A DNA stretch of 64,000 bases from Aquatica leii (GCA_035610365.1 CM069432.1:163616035-163680034); one strand, 5' to 3'. Shown: positions 46,498 through 58,879, numbered from the stretch's first letter. Numbers and translations are program-made. Notes: a model not told the origin generated them from the sequence alone.

Positions 46498-48225
46498 ACG
46501 ATTATTGCTTTTACAGCATCCGTAAAACATATGAAGAATGTAAATCAGACCTTAAACACGTAGCAAAGCAACTAAAAATTGAGCTGCAAGAACATGGGCT
46601 CTCACTCTCTCCTGATAAAACAACTATACTTACTTTCACCCGACACAGGCTTAAAATAGATAAAATTGAAGATCTCGTAATTCCTCTAGTGTCTACACAT
46701 AAATATCTAGGAGTTATTCTAGATTCTAAACTGTTGTGGACAAATCATATAAAGCATATAAAAACTAAATGTGAAAAGGGTTTAAACATACTTAAATACA
46801 TATCTAAAGTAAAATGGGGAGCAGATACTACTTCATGTATAAACTTTTTCAAGGCTTACATACGTTCAATTATGGATTACGGACCAACACTTTATGGATC
46901 AACATCTCACTCTAATCGTTTAATACTAGACCGTTTACAATACAAAGCTCTTAGAATATGTATTGGTGCTATCCGTTCATCACCATGTAATGTCATTTTA
47001 GCAGAAGCCCAAGAACCTCCCCTTTCCCTAAGAAGAGAATATCTTGCTAACAAAGCTATAATTAAAATCAGAACTTTTGACAGTGTTTTAGTAGAAAAAG
47101 TTCACATACTAAGTCTGCATTGTTTGACTAATAAATACTGGAAAATTAAAAACAATCCCCCGTTAGTAGATGCCTATTTAACTACACTAGCATTTTCGTC
47201 TATTAAGCCACAGTTAAAAATACCTTACTTTCGGTTACCTTATGATGTTTCTGCAAGTAAGTGCTCAGTCATAATTCCAGAGTATACTGGAAACTGCTCT
47301 ATTAACAAATACATATTTAGCAGTATCAATAGTAAATACGACAGATTTTTACGTATAGCTACAGATGGATCTAAAAATAGAGATGGTGTTGGGGCTGCAT
47401 TTTGTGTTTTTTTTTTAAGTAAGATTTTGTCCTTCCAATTTAAATTAGCTATACAAAGTTCAGTTTTTACGGCAGAAGCGTTTGCCATTGATAAAGCTCT
47501 TGAATGGGCTTCTTAAAATGCTGCATCTAATGTATTAATACTGTCGGATTCTAAATAAGTTTTAAACACAATAAACAATTTTTCGGTCACTTGTTGGCAA
47601 AACCCAATATTGTGCAACATCTTATATAGTCAATATAAGTTACAACTCAAAGCTTATCGAGTGGTTTACCTATGGACTAAAGCACACTCGGGCATCAAAG
47701 AAAACGAAATGGCAGACTTACAGGCTAAAGAATCCTTAAAACTACATCAGAGCGGGGACTTGGTTATGGCACACAGACCTACTAAAAATATTTAGGGAAA
47801 ACTGTAGATCATCTTGGGAAAACATCTGGAGAAGTTATTGTAGTAAGAACTCAAACCAATACACTCTTTTAAATCCTATTTTACCTAAAAAGAAGATATA
47901 TAATAATAATGTAATTATTTCAAAATTTGCTACATCAATAATTACAAGACTAAGAATAAATCATGGTAAATTCCCTTCGCATCTTTATAAAATAGGATTG
48001 AAAAGAAACCCGTTCTGCGACTGTGATGATATATCTGATGGAAACGTAAATCATCTATTGTTTTCTTGTAAAAAGTTTGAACAGAAAAGATCTAATTTTA
48101 TTAAAAAATTACTAGCGTTGAACTTACAACTTCCAGTGAACATAACGTACATTCTTAGTTTTGAAAATATGTTAGTACACAGCGTCCTTGTACAGTTTGT
48201 TATATCAGCAGGTATCCCAATATAA
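46483..48225 (+). pseudogene. LINE ORF2 3' part: RT end, RNase H, C-terminal zinc motif
   Basis: The sequence resumes at IQFVDDYCFY, the RT F/YxDD box, so RT motifs before it are deleted. Next come the RT thumb region (SLSPDKTTILTF, HKYLGVILDSKL), then RNase H motifs: IATDGSKNRDG (Asp), FTAEAFAIDKALEW (Glu) and, after stops, LILSDSK (Asp) and WTKAHSGIKENEMADLQAK (His, Asp). A further segment ITRLRINHGKFPSHLYKIG and CDCD...GNVNHLLFSCKKFE (48015-48085) is the usual C-terminal CCHC. Stops at 47515, about 47555 and 47795 plus shifts show decay beyond the deletion. Confidence 0.8.
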
Positions 48226-48821
48226 AATAATGTCGTTACAAAAAAATTTGTGGTTGAAGAATTTTAATTCAAAGCCCAAAAAAAAAAAAGATCTGCTAGT
48301 GTGTAATCGTCTTAAAGCCTACATAGATTTATCCGACCAAATCGAGGCCTATAGTACATCTCTGCAAAATGGAGTATAGTGGTATAGAAATTTGGCTGTA
48401 GAGCTCTTGACAAGGTACAGCACTTGTAAATACTTATGTCATTGATCAGGAAGTGGCCAATGAAAAAATCACAAAATTTAAAGAAATACTGACAGTAAAG
48501 CTGTAAATTGCTACATTTCGGCAAGTACGTAGGTACACGAGGCTAAAAACTTTGAAAATGTCTGGCGGCCGTTCGGTTAAATAACCTGAGACGGCATAAA
48601 GGGTACTCACGACAAGTAACATGCTAACAAGTAAACGTTGTTTAGCGTATTTAGATTTACATTCCAATAACAAGCAAAATTGAAAATTTTAGAAACGATC
48701 ACATTTAAGTTAACAGAACTAATTTAGTTTTGAAAAATAAACTTACTAAAGTAACCAATTGGGTTATATTGAAAGCGATCAGTTATCATATATTTACAGT
48801 CATTACAAACCAAACTTATTA

Positions 48822-48865
48822 CAGTGCCCGCCGCTTATTGGAATCACGGATAATATTAGTCGAAA
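48822..48865 (+). repeat. Lone Tc1-type terminal repeat
   Basis: CAGTGCCCGCCGCTTATTGG at 48822 preceded by TA has the typical look of a Tc1/mariner terminal repeat (CAGTGNNNNCCGCTTATA). No inverted partner was found nearby, so it is an orphan end. Confidence 0.35.
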
Positions 48866-49041
48866 TGATTAAAAAACGAGCCGGAATGCTACCATGTAGA
48901 GAAAACGTCGTTTATAGTAATTATAATTTCGGTTTTATATTCTCAGGTTTGTTTGTAAACATGAACAAAAACCTATTTTGTTTGTAAAACATCTGCTATC
49001 TTCTAGTTACTTCGTATTTTCAGTGTAATATTTAGTTCTTA

Positions 49042-49205
49042 GAATAACAATTTAATTTAACTAAGTCTTATGTGATAACATTATTTTGTATTTATTTTTA
49101 TTTTTAGTGTCAGCAAATTACTGAGAAGAACGTGTTCTTCTTAGTGTCTTATGCTTTATTTCATTTTATAAACGGTGCCAACAAATTATTTAATGCAACA
49201 GGTCT
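49042..49205. repeat. Dispersed repeat, copy B (partner at 23222)
   Basis: A match to 23222-23410 with about five differences over the first 90 bp and a weaker continuation. Direct orientation, 26 kb apart. Unknown family. Confidence 0.55.
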
Positions 49206-49990
49206 GTAAATCTCGATTTATTGGCTTCAAAGTTTTTGATTTTTTAAAATGTTTATTGCTTTAATTTTATCATCTAAATTAACAACTTGTTAATCCGATA
49301 TGATATTTTTTGAATACTGGATCTTATCATACGGTTATTGTTATCAAAAATCCAATGTGATTATATTATGCAGCGTGCATTGTGTTTACTTACTCAATAT
49401 GCAGGTTTGTCATAAAGGCTAAAATAGATTCGTTAGTTAAAATGGTATAGGTAACCGCTTTTTGAAGTATGTGAAATAAACTCTGACTAAAACAGCTTTA
49501 AGTATTCATACCTGAATATATTTTTAATTATTTTAACAAAAAATGAACATTAAAAAAAATATGCGTTTAATTTTAATAGTAAACGTGATAACCTAATAAT
49601 TTTTATATTAGTAATTGTAATTTAAAACACAAAGTAAGGAAGTGTTATTTATTTAATAAGAAATAAACCATTAGATGTTATATAATTTACTAATAATAAT
49701 ATTTTTACAAATATAATAAAGTTTTAGTATTTTGTAGCACCCCCTCGCGCTTCAATTACAGGTTTGATCCTATCGGGCATCGATTTAACTAAATTTTGTA
49801 AATATTCTAAATCTAACTTATTTGACCACACTAATTTTAAATTTTCTATTAATGATTGTTTTGTTAATGGTTTCCTTTGCGCAATTTTTTTAGATAACAT
49901 AAACCAACAGTTTTCAATAGGATTTAAATCGGGACTGTTACCTGGCCATTGCAAGCGCTTAGTACCTTTATTGTCCAAATAATCGTGTAC

Positions 49991-50067
49991 CTGTAAATGT
50001 AAATATTCCTAATTATGTTGTAAGTGAGAAATACTGTACATCAATAAGTAATATAAAAACTACGTAC
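49991..50067 (-). other. Spliceosomal intron in the Tc1-like transposase
   Basis: On the minus strand GTACGTAG opens and TTTACATTTACAG closes a 77-nt segment. Removing it joins ...RAKN to VHDYLDNKGTKRLQW..., the expected continuation for Tc1 transposases, while retaining it gives a stop (SFYITY then TGA). Confidence 0.7.
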
Positions 50068-50531
50068 ATTTTTTGCTCGGTGACAAGGTGCACAATCATC
50101 TTGAAAAATGCAATTACCAATAACTCGGAATTGACTTTTGATGGTCGGTACTAAATATTCTTTAAGAATTTTTAAATAATCTTTTCCAGCTATACTCTTT
50201 TCTATAATGTGTAGTTGCCCAACTCCCTTACTAGAAAAATATCCCCATACCATTACACTCACTGTAAACTTAACTGTTTTTTTTTAAACATTCGTCTTTA
50301 AGACGTTCTCCTCTACGCCTTCGTACATAATTAATTCCACCTGTTCCGTGCAGGTTGAATTTTGATTCGTCACTAAATATAACTTTCTTCCAATCATTTT
50401 CAGTCCAGTTTTTATGTTCCTTTGCAAATTCAAGACGCGTTTGCTTCATTTTCTTAGTTAAAAGAGGCTTTCGGCTAGGACGACGAGCGTTTAATCCCAT
50501 GTTTAAACGTCTATACCTAACGGTAGAACTC

Positions 50532-51945
50532 TGTTACGGTCGAATTTTCATTACGTACGCCTTTGTTGTTACGGTCGAAATTTTCATTAGGTACGCCTAT
50601 GTGTTTTCGACGTAAAATTAGATTCGGGTTTTGACGCCCGCTAACGATCCTTTGCGTATTAGATGTCATTTGGTAGAAAGTCGACACATGTGAATGATGA
50701 AAATGGTCTGTAACTAGTGAATATTAATATATATCCGTTACCATCGGGGAAATAATGGAAAACCATTTATAATTATTTAATTTCCTAGTTTCGTTGCGAC
50801 GTTACAGGGTAAGCTAAAGTCGTCTTTTAGTATAAACTCGTTTGTAATTCGTTTTCCTTTTGACAGCCATTTTGCGTCCCTTCATGTTACAACTGTTATA
50901 TTCTCGATAAATGGATATCGTAACTATTACTAAATAAGGCATCACGTTGCCGTACTCGAGCGCTAGCAGAAGGCGATTTCAAGCCGCGCAATTGGGGTCT
51001 TACGGAGGCGTCCTGGGCAAACTTATACTACACGTGGATGACACGACGTTAATCATATTAATAACCACCTATTTTCGATTCTCACTACATACAGTAATCG
51101 ATGCACGTTTTGTTTACTTTTGAGATATATTTCATGAATTATTTAATGTAAAATTGTTTTAGCTGAACTATCTTTGTGAGTTGGGGATTGTGACACGATT
51201 CGTATTAATCTTTTATTGCAGGCCACTGAAGAAGAAAAACGTTTTTCTTCGGGCTAGTGGGTACTGGAGTTCGGGTGACTGATTTGAATTTACTTTACAT
51301 ATCGTGGTCACGTACAATTACTCACGAACTGTGGGATTTCAATTTAACGTTAGTAAATAAGTATAACGCGTAGCTACCATTAAGGTATTTAACTTCAATG
51401 AAATAAATGTTTCGCATATTGTATGTAGTTGAAAAATATGTACCTCGGTTGTTTATAATTGTGTGTGGTGGGTTGCCGATGTTGTAGGCATCGAGATCTT
51501 AACTTTTCTTGTTTCTATAATTCTCTAAATTGACTATTCCGAACTCAAACGTTAATACCGTTATAATTATTTAATGTAAATTTTTCTAGCCTTTAATAAC
51601 TCCAACTGTGGGGTGTAATGACTGTTACTTAATACAACTTCAACTGTGATAACTGTTATTGATAGACTGAGGGCGATTAAAGTTGTTAATTCTTTTTTTG
51701 TGTGCTTATTATTTCCTACGAACCAGTTTGGGCTACTCGAACAGCTGAGTAGAGGGATTACGAATCTTCGAATTGTTACAAGTTCTACACCATTCTGTTG
51801 TGAGCAGACAGAAGTATGACTTTGGGATAAGCTCTGGCGCCCTGAAACATCTTATATATATATTTTTTTTCTTGGAAACCTACCCCTCTCTCCGACTATT
51901 GAGAGTTTGGCCGTGCAAGGTTCGTAATACCAAAAGCTTGTAACA
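50532..51945. mobile_element. Solo LTR (1414 bp) with 4-bp target duplication
   Basis: The insert starts TGTTAC and ends GTAACA and is flanked by ACTC (50528-50531 and 51946-51949). Excision with one ACTC restores the Tc1 frame exactly. TG...CA ends plus a 4-bp duplication indicate a solo LTR. The plus-strand start has a tandem duplication of about 35 bp (TGTTACGGTCGAA...GTACGCC at 50532 and 50567). TGGCGCC at about 51836, a PBS-like word, lies inside rather than outside the end and is likely chance. Transcription orientation is undetermined. It is unrelated by sequence to the 29521 LTR and to the Gypsy LTR at 61170. Confidence 0.75.
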
Positions 51946-52259
51946 ACTCGATACGGAAACTCCAGTAGCCTGATTCCACTCTGAGCACAATTCAGTAGAA
52001 GTAGTAGCACGATTTTTTAAACATAAACGCTGTAGTATTCGATCATCCCTTGCTGAAGTTTTTCGCTGCCGACCACCACGTTTTTTATTTTTTATAGAAC
52101 CGGTTTCTGATAACTTTTTTAAAAATCGAGTAATTGTAGAAGCACTACACTTTATTTCTTTACTTACAGTTCTAGCAGACAAATTTTGTTTGTTTAGAGC
52201 TAAAATAACTGCTTTCTGTTCGTTAGTCAGCAACTTAAAAGTGGCCATAGTTTTGTGAA

Positions 52260-54585
52260 ATTCACGTTTTAAACTCAGAGAAGCAACTAATCAACTTAAT
52301 TTTTTGTGCAGAACATCACAAACAAGTACAGGTATAAAAGCTTAAAAATCCTGTTTTTATAGCTACCCTATTTCAAGGACTTAAATAGATTTATATGCAA
52401 AATATTTAAGTGTTGCACTTCATTTTCACAGTACTGTACATTCGTTCTACTTTTTGCATAAATCTAAATACTGTATCATTCGATATTGATAAAAAATATG
52501 TATCATCGACGGAAGCAATAGATTAAAGAAAAACGTATTTTGCAAGTTTTTGAAAAATGGTATTTTTTGGTAAAACAAAATACTAAAGCATCGTTGAAGT
52601 AATTCATACATACATATTTTCTATTCTTTTTTGTTTCCACCTTATATATTTTTTTATAGAATGGAAAGTAATTTACACGTCTTTCATTACTATATTTTTC
52701 AACTCTGTTTTAAGGAGGTGTATTGCGTGCATACGTTAATGTGAAAGTGAAAATTTATACTTCCGGGTTATCAGATATAGGTAATTATTACATACAATTA
52801 AAAATGGTACAATTGCACGACATTCTTGATATTAAACTAGAACGTGCAAAAGGTAAACTAGATTTTCTTGTATAAATTACTTAGTCTTACAAATTAACAC
52901 AAGTTCGACCTTTTGTGTTTACACATTTTCTCTTCGTAGACGATAGAGTAGCCCTTATTCAATAAATGACAAAGAGCAAATCGTCTATAAAAGTAGAATT
53001 TAATTTAACTTCGTCGGACAAGAATCCAATTAGAGAGCCAAGTCCGTCAAATACATTCCTCGTTAGTTAAAAAAACATTCCTCTTATTTTCATTGATGTT
53101 TTTTCATAAGTATTATAAGTTTGTATTGCAGGATTTCGCTGACATAGGAAGAATTTTGTCACATGCATACTGCTTGATTTTAGGTTAGTTTTCGCATAAA
53201 GTCTATACATCGAAGAAACATTTGTCGTATAAAATGAAAAAGCACAAAATCGAAAAGAAGATGGGGATTATAGAAATAAAAACCCTCTTATTCACCTTAT
53301 CTACTTAAGGAAAAATTATTATTCTGAATGTCGCTCTAATATATTTCTACATCCCTTTCATTACATTATCGAACTAGAAATAAAAACCTTAAAATTAGAA
53401 TTACATTTATAAAGTTTTTGATAAAATTACTCGGAAAACATGGAAAACATTTATTATCTTAGTGTTTCTACGAGGCGTAAGTATTGAAAAGTTTTTGGTA
53501 GCGCAACAGATACATTAACATATAAATAGCGCAGTAACGACTTCATGCAAAATAAAGCGATTTCAAAATTAATTTGTAATCCCATTTCCCCTAATGCATT
53601 TTGTTGTTAAGCCGCAAAATCTATTTTCGCACCTATATTATTATTTTGTTCAAAACGTATTAATTAGTTGCGAAAATTCTAAAGCATGACGCTTTGTAGC
53701 TTTTTTTTCATTTATTAGTTATAGTTAAGATAAATAAAATTTCACAAACAAGTAATTGTCACAATGTAACTTTTTTTGGATTTCAGATATGTAAAAATAA
53801 TAATTATGAAAAATTCGTTTAGATAAAGAAAATTAAATAAACCATACTAGTATTTGAATGATCATAAATAATCGATAGATAAATTTATTGAGAAAGTTTT
53901 CTGATAAAGCAGAAGCGGATGAAAATATTCGAGAATGACATTTGTAATATTATTTCAAATATAACAATAAGTGATGTGAATTAGTTTATTTTGTCTTTTG
54001 CCTCCAAAGAAATCCTGTAGGTAACGATCCTACGCAGTAATTATTCCAAATCAAACAGCAGAAAATTAGACAAATTGTCTCAATCAGAAATCGTAATTAC
54101 AATCGCAATGGTTGTATTACATTACATAACGGCACTCGTCGGCCCTTTAGCATCGAAGAAAGAAAGATGTACGAAGTCTTTGACTTTCACCCGCCATCGT
54201 TCACTCTTTTATTCTTTGGAAACGGTTACATCCAGGAAGAAAGCAGCCAAGAGAAAGAAAATAAAAAACCTCTGTAATAATTTGTTAGCAACAATAAAAT
54301 TTGGATTAGAAAACTTACCAAGCTAAGAGTTAACCATTTAAATCTAACTTTTATCGCAGTAGTAAAACTACCTGTGCGTAGTAACGAAGTGAAAATTTTA
54401 CAAGAACCCGCTAATTGCGATTAAACATTTGCTAACCTTTATACTTAGTCCAAACCCGTATCTCACTGTAGAGGCTCATTTTATATTTACATTGCAGAAC
54501 ATGAGTAAATAAATTATTAACTGGTGCGTTCATTCGAGAACGTTACTAATTAAAAAGAAAACGTAACAACTTCGTCAACTAATCC
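52260..54585. other. No recognisable gene
   Basis: The first 200 bp are probably the Tc1-like element's 5' UTR and end (TACAGTACTGTG on the minus strand at about 52440 is a candidate terminus). The rest is AT-rich. The frame at 54075-54326 has no family resemblance. Confidence 0.4.
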
Positions 54586-54589
54586 ATCT

Positions 54590-55502
54590 TTGTCCCACAT
54601 TTCTTCAGCCAATTGATTCACATGCATTTGTTTTTTTCATATGGCAATCTAATGCTGTACGTCATTCATTGCGACCTTATGTTTAACCAAACTCTATATG
54701 AACTCAATTGGATTAAGATCTCAATGATATGGAGGCAAACGTAACACAGTATGCCCATGTTTTTTCAAAATTTCAACCACATAAAATGTTTTATTGTAGC
54801 CAAACTTTTTCACTAATTCTAACAATTCGGCTTTCCGTTGTTAAAACATCGTTACTTTCAAGCCAGTCTCTAATTTGCTGCTTTCTTGTGGCTTGGGTTG
54901 GAAGTTTGTTGATTTTAATACTGTACGGTGTATTATCCATAACAACGATTTCTTTTGGAGGCAAATTTAGGATTAACTGTTTTTCGATCTACTGGATAAA
55001 ATTTTGATGATTCATATCATCATGGTAATCTCCTGACTTGCTCTTACTCTTGAAAATTAATAAGGCGTTGTTTACAAACCTATATGCACCTTCTGCGTGT
55101 ACAATAATGTACCGCTGACTAGAACGATCAGCTTTATGTACACCGGGTTGGTCCTTTGATTGCCAGCACTTACTCACCCAATAAGATGGGTGAATAAAAG
55201 TTTCGTCTAAATATGTAATCGGTTTTTATTTTCTCCGAGAGCAGCGTTTTCTATTAACTTTCATAGATTAGAATTAATCTTATCTTGCATCTTAGTCAAT
55301 ACAATTTTCAACGTCGGCACTTGCTTGTCAACCATGTAACCCTCTTGCACTGTTTTTTTTAAATTCCTAAATCGGACTCGTCCATCACTATTTTATTGGA
55401 TCCTCCGTTCACCAGCAGCTTTTTGACTATCGAAGAACTGAATAACATTTTTGATAATGTTTTGAATCTCAAAATCAATAGTTTTCTTCGTAGTTTCAGT
55501 CA
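54590..55502 (-). pseudogene. IS630/Tc1-like DDE transposase
   Basis: The frame starts at the ATG 55502 (MTETTKKTIDFEIQN). After several stops it reads YLDETFIHPSYWVSKCWQ (first catalytic Asp, about 55215-55165), RYIIVHAEGAYRFVNNALLI, SGDYHDDMNHQNF, IVVMDNTPYSIKIN (second Asp, about 54945), and finally HTVLRLPPYH and DLNPIEFI (about 54755-54700), carrying the third acidic residue. This is the DDE_3-type family widespread in insect genomes, with a YLDETW...VMDN...PDLNPIE pattern distinct from classical Tc1. About six stops and a shift near 54990 make it inactive. Confidence 0.75.
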
Positions 55503-55509
55503 TAATATG

Positions 55510-56430
55510 TTTAAAATATAAAGTTTACATTAAAATTACATTTTATTAAAACACTTGTAAAGTCATACCTGTATTTTGCTAGTAACACAACAAAGTAGTT
55601 TTCAAAAAAACTGATTTTAATAGACAAAAGTAAAACTCGGACACAATAAAAGGAATTTCTTAAACCAACTTTTAACTGTGAATATACCAACTTCGAATTC
55701 TCAAATATGATTGAACAAATTATTTATCGCGCCAAAAATTTTAAATTAATTTTTTTAGTTGACAAATTTTCCGACTATCTTGTTTGCAGAGTAGTGTTTA
55801 AACCGTTAGGATTGTCCATAATGTAAAAAAGGTGAAAATAATACATCACACAAGAGAAAGCACGTGAGAAGAGAGAATTTTTAATGATTCCAATCGCATT
55901 TTTGCTACTAACAAACGTCGGCAGATAAAAAGTCAATGTCAAGCCAAATGAAGATTTAAAATACAATTTAAAAAAGTTAGGAAGTCTGACTATATTTTTT
56001 CTGCTGGCGCTCGTAAATTGTGTATTACGATTAATTTTAGTTACTAGTAGTAGATTTTTAAGTTGTTGTCGATTCTAAGTAGAGAATCTACTTATCTATT
56101 TACATGGGCGTTAAAACACTTAAACTTTTTAAACGCAAATATCTATGTCTTTAGCAGCTTTGACAAATCATAGCATAAGAAACTATTAGAAACATATTTA
56201 TAATAGGAGTCGAATTACAAAGTTTGCAAAACTCTAAGATAATTAAAATTTTAATAAACATTTTTTAGACATTACACTGAACAACTGAGAACTACTGTAT
56301 TTGATTGATTGTTAGTTTAAGAAGTAGGAAGAATCGCGAAATTAAAAAAAATATTTCTAATTGAACGACGGTTGTTTTTTGTAAGTTGTTTTTTTATCTT
56401 TTCAGATGATCGATTCTTAAATTAAAAACT
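55510..56430. other. No recognisable gene
   Basis: AT-rich DNA between two transposon relics; no supported features. Confidence 0.4.
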
Positions 56431-56439
56431 TTATTTTTA

Positions 56440-56960
56440 TTAGCCGTAATTATATTGAGTTTTGATGACTATGGTATTACTAAATCCAACATCTAAAAAT
56501 GGCAATGAACCACTTTGTTCTATTTCACATCTAAACTTTAGTCTTGTATTATAATTATTAAAAATGTGTGTGTTTTGAGTTTTTGTTTCAGGTATAAATG
56601 TAATATCATCAACGTAGCAAAATAAAAATGAAGTACTAAACGTTGTTTTGGTCTTTACATATTTAAGTAAATGGTGAATTACAAAGTTAGTTAGTGACGC
56701 TAGATCGCCCATGGTAGTTCCACATTTTTAGATATACACGAGGCAAAGAAAAACTTTGTCAGTTGAATTTATCTAATATTATCTCTTTTTTGCAACCTAT
56801 AATGTTCACATGAAAGTTTTGCTTTATCTCTTTAAGCATATTGGTAGAGTATATTGCGCACATACTTTGTCATTGTTACAACATAATACAAGGATCTTTT
56901 ATACATAGTAACTCATACTATGAGAAGGCTCTGCCATCTAACTTTGCTAATGATAATACA
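56440..56960 (-). pseudogene. Penelope-like RT fragment with upstream terminal sequence
   Basis: The minus frame 56712-56440 contains FCYVDDITFI (the RT catalytic YxDD), IFNNYNTRLKF, and EIEQSGSLPFLDVGF, the Penelope-type segment after the catalytic box. It breaks off at NYG. Upstream on the same strand (56960-56880) lies GATGGCAGAGCCTTC plus a TATAAAAG, similar to the fragment at 24557, likely part of the element's terminal repeat and promoter. The 5' half of the RT and the endonuclease are missing. Confidence 0.7.
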
Positions 56961-56969
56961 GGGACTTCA

Positions 56970-57980
56970 TAAATACCTGTTTCTCAGGGTGGCATATACG
57001 TTAAGCAACCAACATTGCTTGGATTGGTATAAAGTAAAACAATAATTACTAAATTATATATATGGGATATTTGATTTCTAACCTCTAAATTAAGGTTAAG
57101 CAATTAATTAAAAACTATAACACATTAACAACACCTGTTTATTTAAAATAAAAATATGTAATCACAATTTTTTTAAATTTATAAACCATGTCAATATGTT
57201 TTGTATATTAATGAATATTTATTTTGTTCCAGGTGAGTACCATTTATTAGAAATGAGTAGTAAGTATAGTTACAATTATTTATTTTGATTATGTAGATAA
57301 AAAAAAGTTGCAATTGAGGTAAGATATTTTTTTGAAATAGAAACAGTACTCACATAAATTAATTCAAATTACAAAAAAATATTAATTATACTTTTATAAA
57401 TAATAGTAAATATATGATTAACAGTAGAACTTATTAGAAAGTTAATTTCATAATTCGCTTCTTTTCAAAGACAAAATCGAACCGTAACTAACTTTTTATT
57501 GAGAAATTAAAAATTCTATAGATTCTGGACACGATGTATATTTTGCAATATACACAAATTTTCTTGAATTGTAACCATATATGGTTCAAAATTAAGGTAT
57601 TTTAGTATGCTTTAATATAATTTTAAGTACTTTCTGCATTTTACTCAAAACATAAATGAATGACAATATATCTAACTGTATATAAATACAAAATTTCGAA
57701 TAACTACTGCCGTAACAACTGGCTTTTAGTATAATTTTGTGATCGAACATTTTTACTAGAATGTTAAAAAAATATCGTTTCGTGGTTTTTTTCTTTTGTA
57801 CTAAAATAAGACATTCTAAGATTTTGCTAATCTTTCTGAAAACTGTTACGTAATTAAATTATTTTTTGTCATAATTTTCAGTTTTAAAAACTTTTAAATC
57901 AAATAGTAATTTGTACAAACAAATAATGAAAATAAACAGCAAATTGCAATAACCAGTTGGAAACGTTGTGCGGTAAGTAA
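56970..57980. other. No recognisable gene
   Basis: AT-rich; no supported features. Confidence 0.4.
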
Positions 57981-58068
57981 ATAAATATGTTTCCAATTGT
58001 GTTATACTCAATCTTATCTTCTTTTTACTTCATCCATAGGCAATTGTTTGTTGTTTCAAGTTTAGCTT

Positions 58069-58870
58069 TTACGTGAGTCGTGCTAACGCTTTCACGGTCT
58101 CCCAACATCTCTTTCCCTTCAGCGAGTTATCGCTTGCCATTTGTATAATCTTATGTTCGTTCATACTGGATGTATCTCTATTTTGAATCCATTCAATGAT
58201 AGGTTGTACTTGTAACTTGTTTTTTCTATTCTGACTAGGAATGCGATGTTTTCTCTTTTTTGTTTTAAATGTTTTCTGTAATGTATTCTGGATACCATTA
58301 AGTGTCCTCGTTATTGTGTTTGCTGTGACGGTTTGTCTCATTAGTTCGTTTTCTGTCATTTTTAAGTTGTTTATATTTATACCCAAAAATATCTATAACT
58401 TTTCCTTTTATTTCAGGTTTACACTTTCATGTTTGGTTACGGTCATGCATTTAATTTTTGTGAAAAGATTTGAATAGGTCATTCATGTCTTTTCCTGTTT
58501 TGATTGTACACTATAACATAATCCGTAAGTAAACTTTGCTGTCTGCTACCAGCTAAGCGTCTCTATTTTGTATTAATTCCGATTTGTATAGACCCTATGT
58601 GTTGTTTATTTGGTTTAATTAATGTATTGTGTTTTCTTCAGAAACGTAAGTATGTTGCTTAACACTATGCGATCAGAAGCTTTTTCTAAATGTAAGAAAC
58701 GTTCCGGTTTATTAAACTCAATAGATTTTTTGAATAGCTGTTTCATAACAAAGATGGCATTTATGCAAGATCTCCGGTTGGAATCCATGCTATTAGTCTT
58801 CTAATGTTATTATGTCATGTATATATGTAATTATTTCTGTTGTCAGTCATTATTTTCTTCAATCTTCGAC
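58069..58870 (-). pseudogene. RTE-like LINE reverse transcriptase, internally deleted
   Basis: On the minus strand about 58800-58640 reads RRSCINAIFVMKQLFKKSIEF and then LEKASDRIVLSNIL, the RT fingers/palm segment (GRSCTDAIF...EKAFDR) with the first catalytic Asp. The next recognisable part, at 58400-58069, is already C-terminal: a FLGIxI-like start, ELMRQTVTANTITRTLNG, then VQPIIEWIQNRDTSSMNEHK, SLKGKRCWET. Residues between, including the YADD box, are deleted or unrecognisable. The combination is typical of insect endonuclease-RT LINEs of the RTE or a related clade. Inactive. Confidence 0.65.
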
Positions 58871-58879
58871 CATAACCGA

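Larger units (their letters stand above)
44230..48400 (+). mobile_element. I-like LINE with an internal deletion
   Basis: A non-LTR retrotransposon with a gag-like ORF1, then an ORF2 encoding APE endonuclease, the end of the RT, RNase H and a C-terminal zinc motif. The presence of both CCHC knuckles in ORF1 and an RNase H domain in ORF2 points to the I clade or a close relative. The RT core is deleted at about 46480. The 5' end is near 44230 and the 3' end somewhere between 48230 and 48400; neither target duplication nor tail was resolved. Confidence 0.75.
49724..52248 (-). pseudogene. Tc1-like transposase split by a solo LTR
   Basis: The N terminus (52248-51950) has two helix-turn-helix DNA-binding regions (LLTNEQKAVILALNKQNLSA and then SASTITRFLKKL), a GGRQRKTS linker and GVSVSS. 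After the 1414-bp insert 50532-51945 the protein continues STVRYRRLNMGLNARRPSRK. The catalytic residues follow: D in FSDESKF (about 50363), D in FQDDCAPCH (about 50095), and E in SPDLNPIENCW (about 49925). A one-base shift sits in an A-run at about 50276. A 77-nt GT-AG intron lies at 49991-50067. The stop is at 49724. Apart from the LTR and that one indel the gene is intact, so it was recently active. Confidence 0.85.

Noticed and set aside
51834-51846. Primer-binding site TGGCGCC after an LTR
   Set aside because: It lies inside the solo LTR about 100 bp before its end, not immediately after it.
54075-54326. Plus-strand frame of 83 codons with a basic C terminus
   Set aside because: No family, promoter or splice context was recognised; chance is the simpler explanation.
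54729-55007. Plus-strand frame of 92 codons
   Set aside because: Antisense to the IS630/Tc1-like transposase relic.
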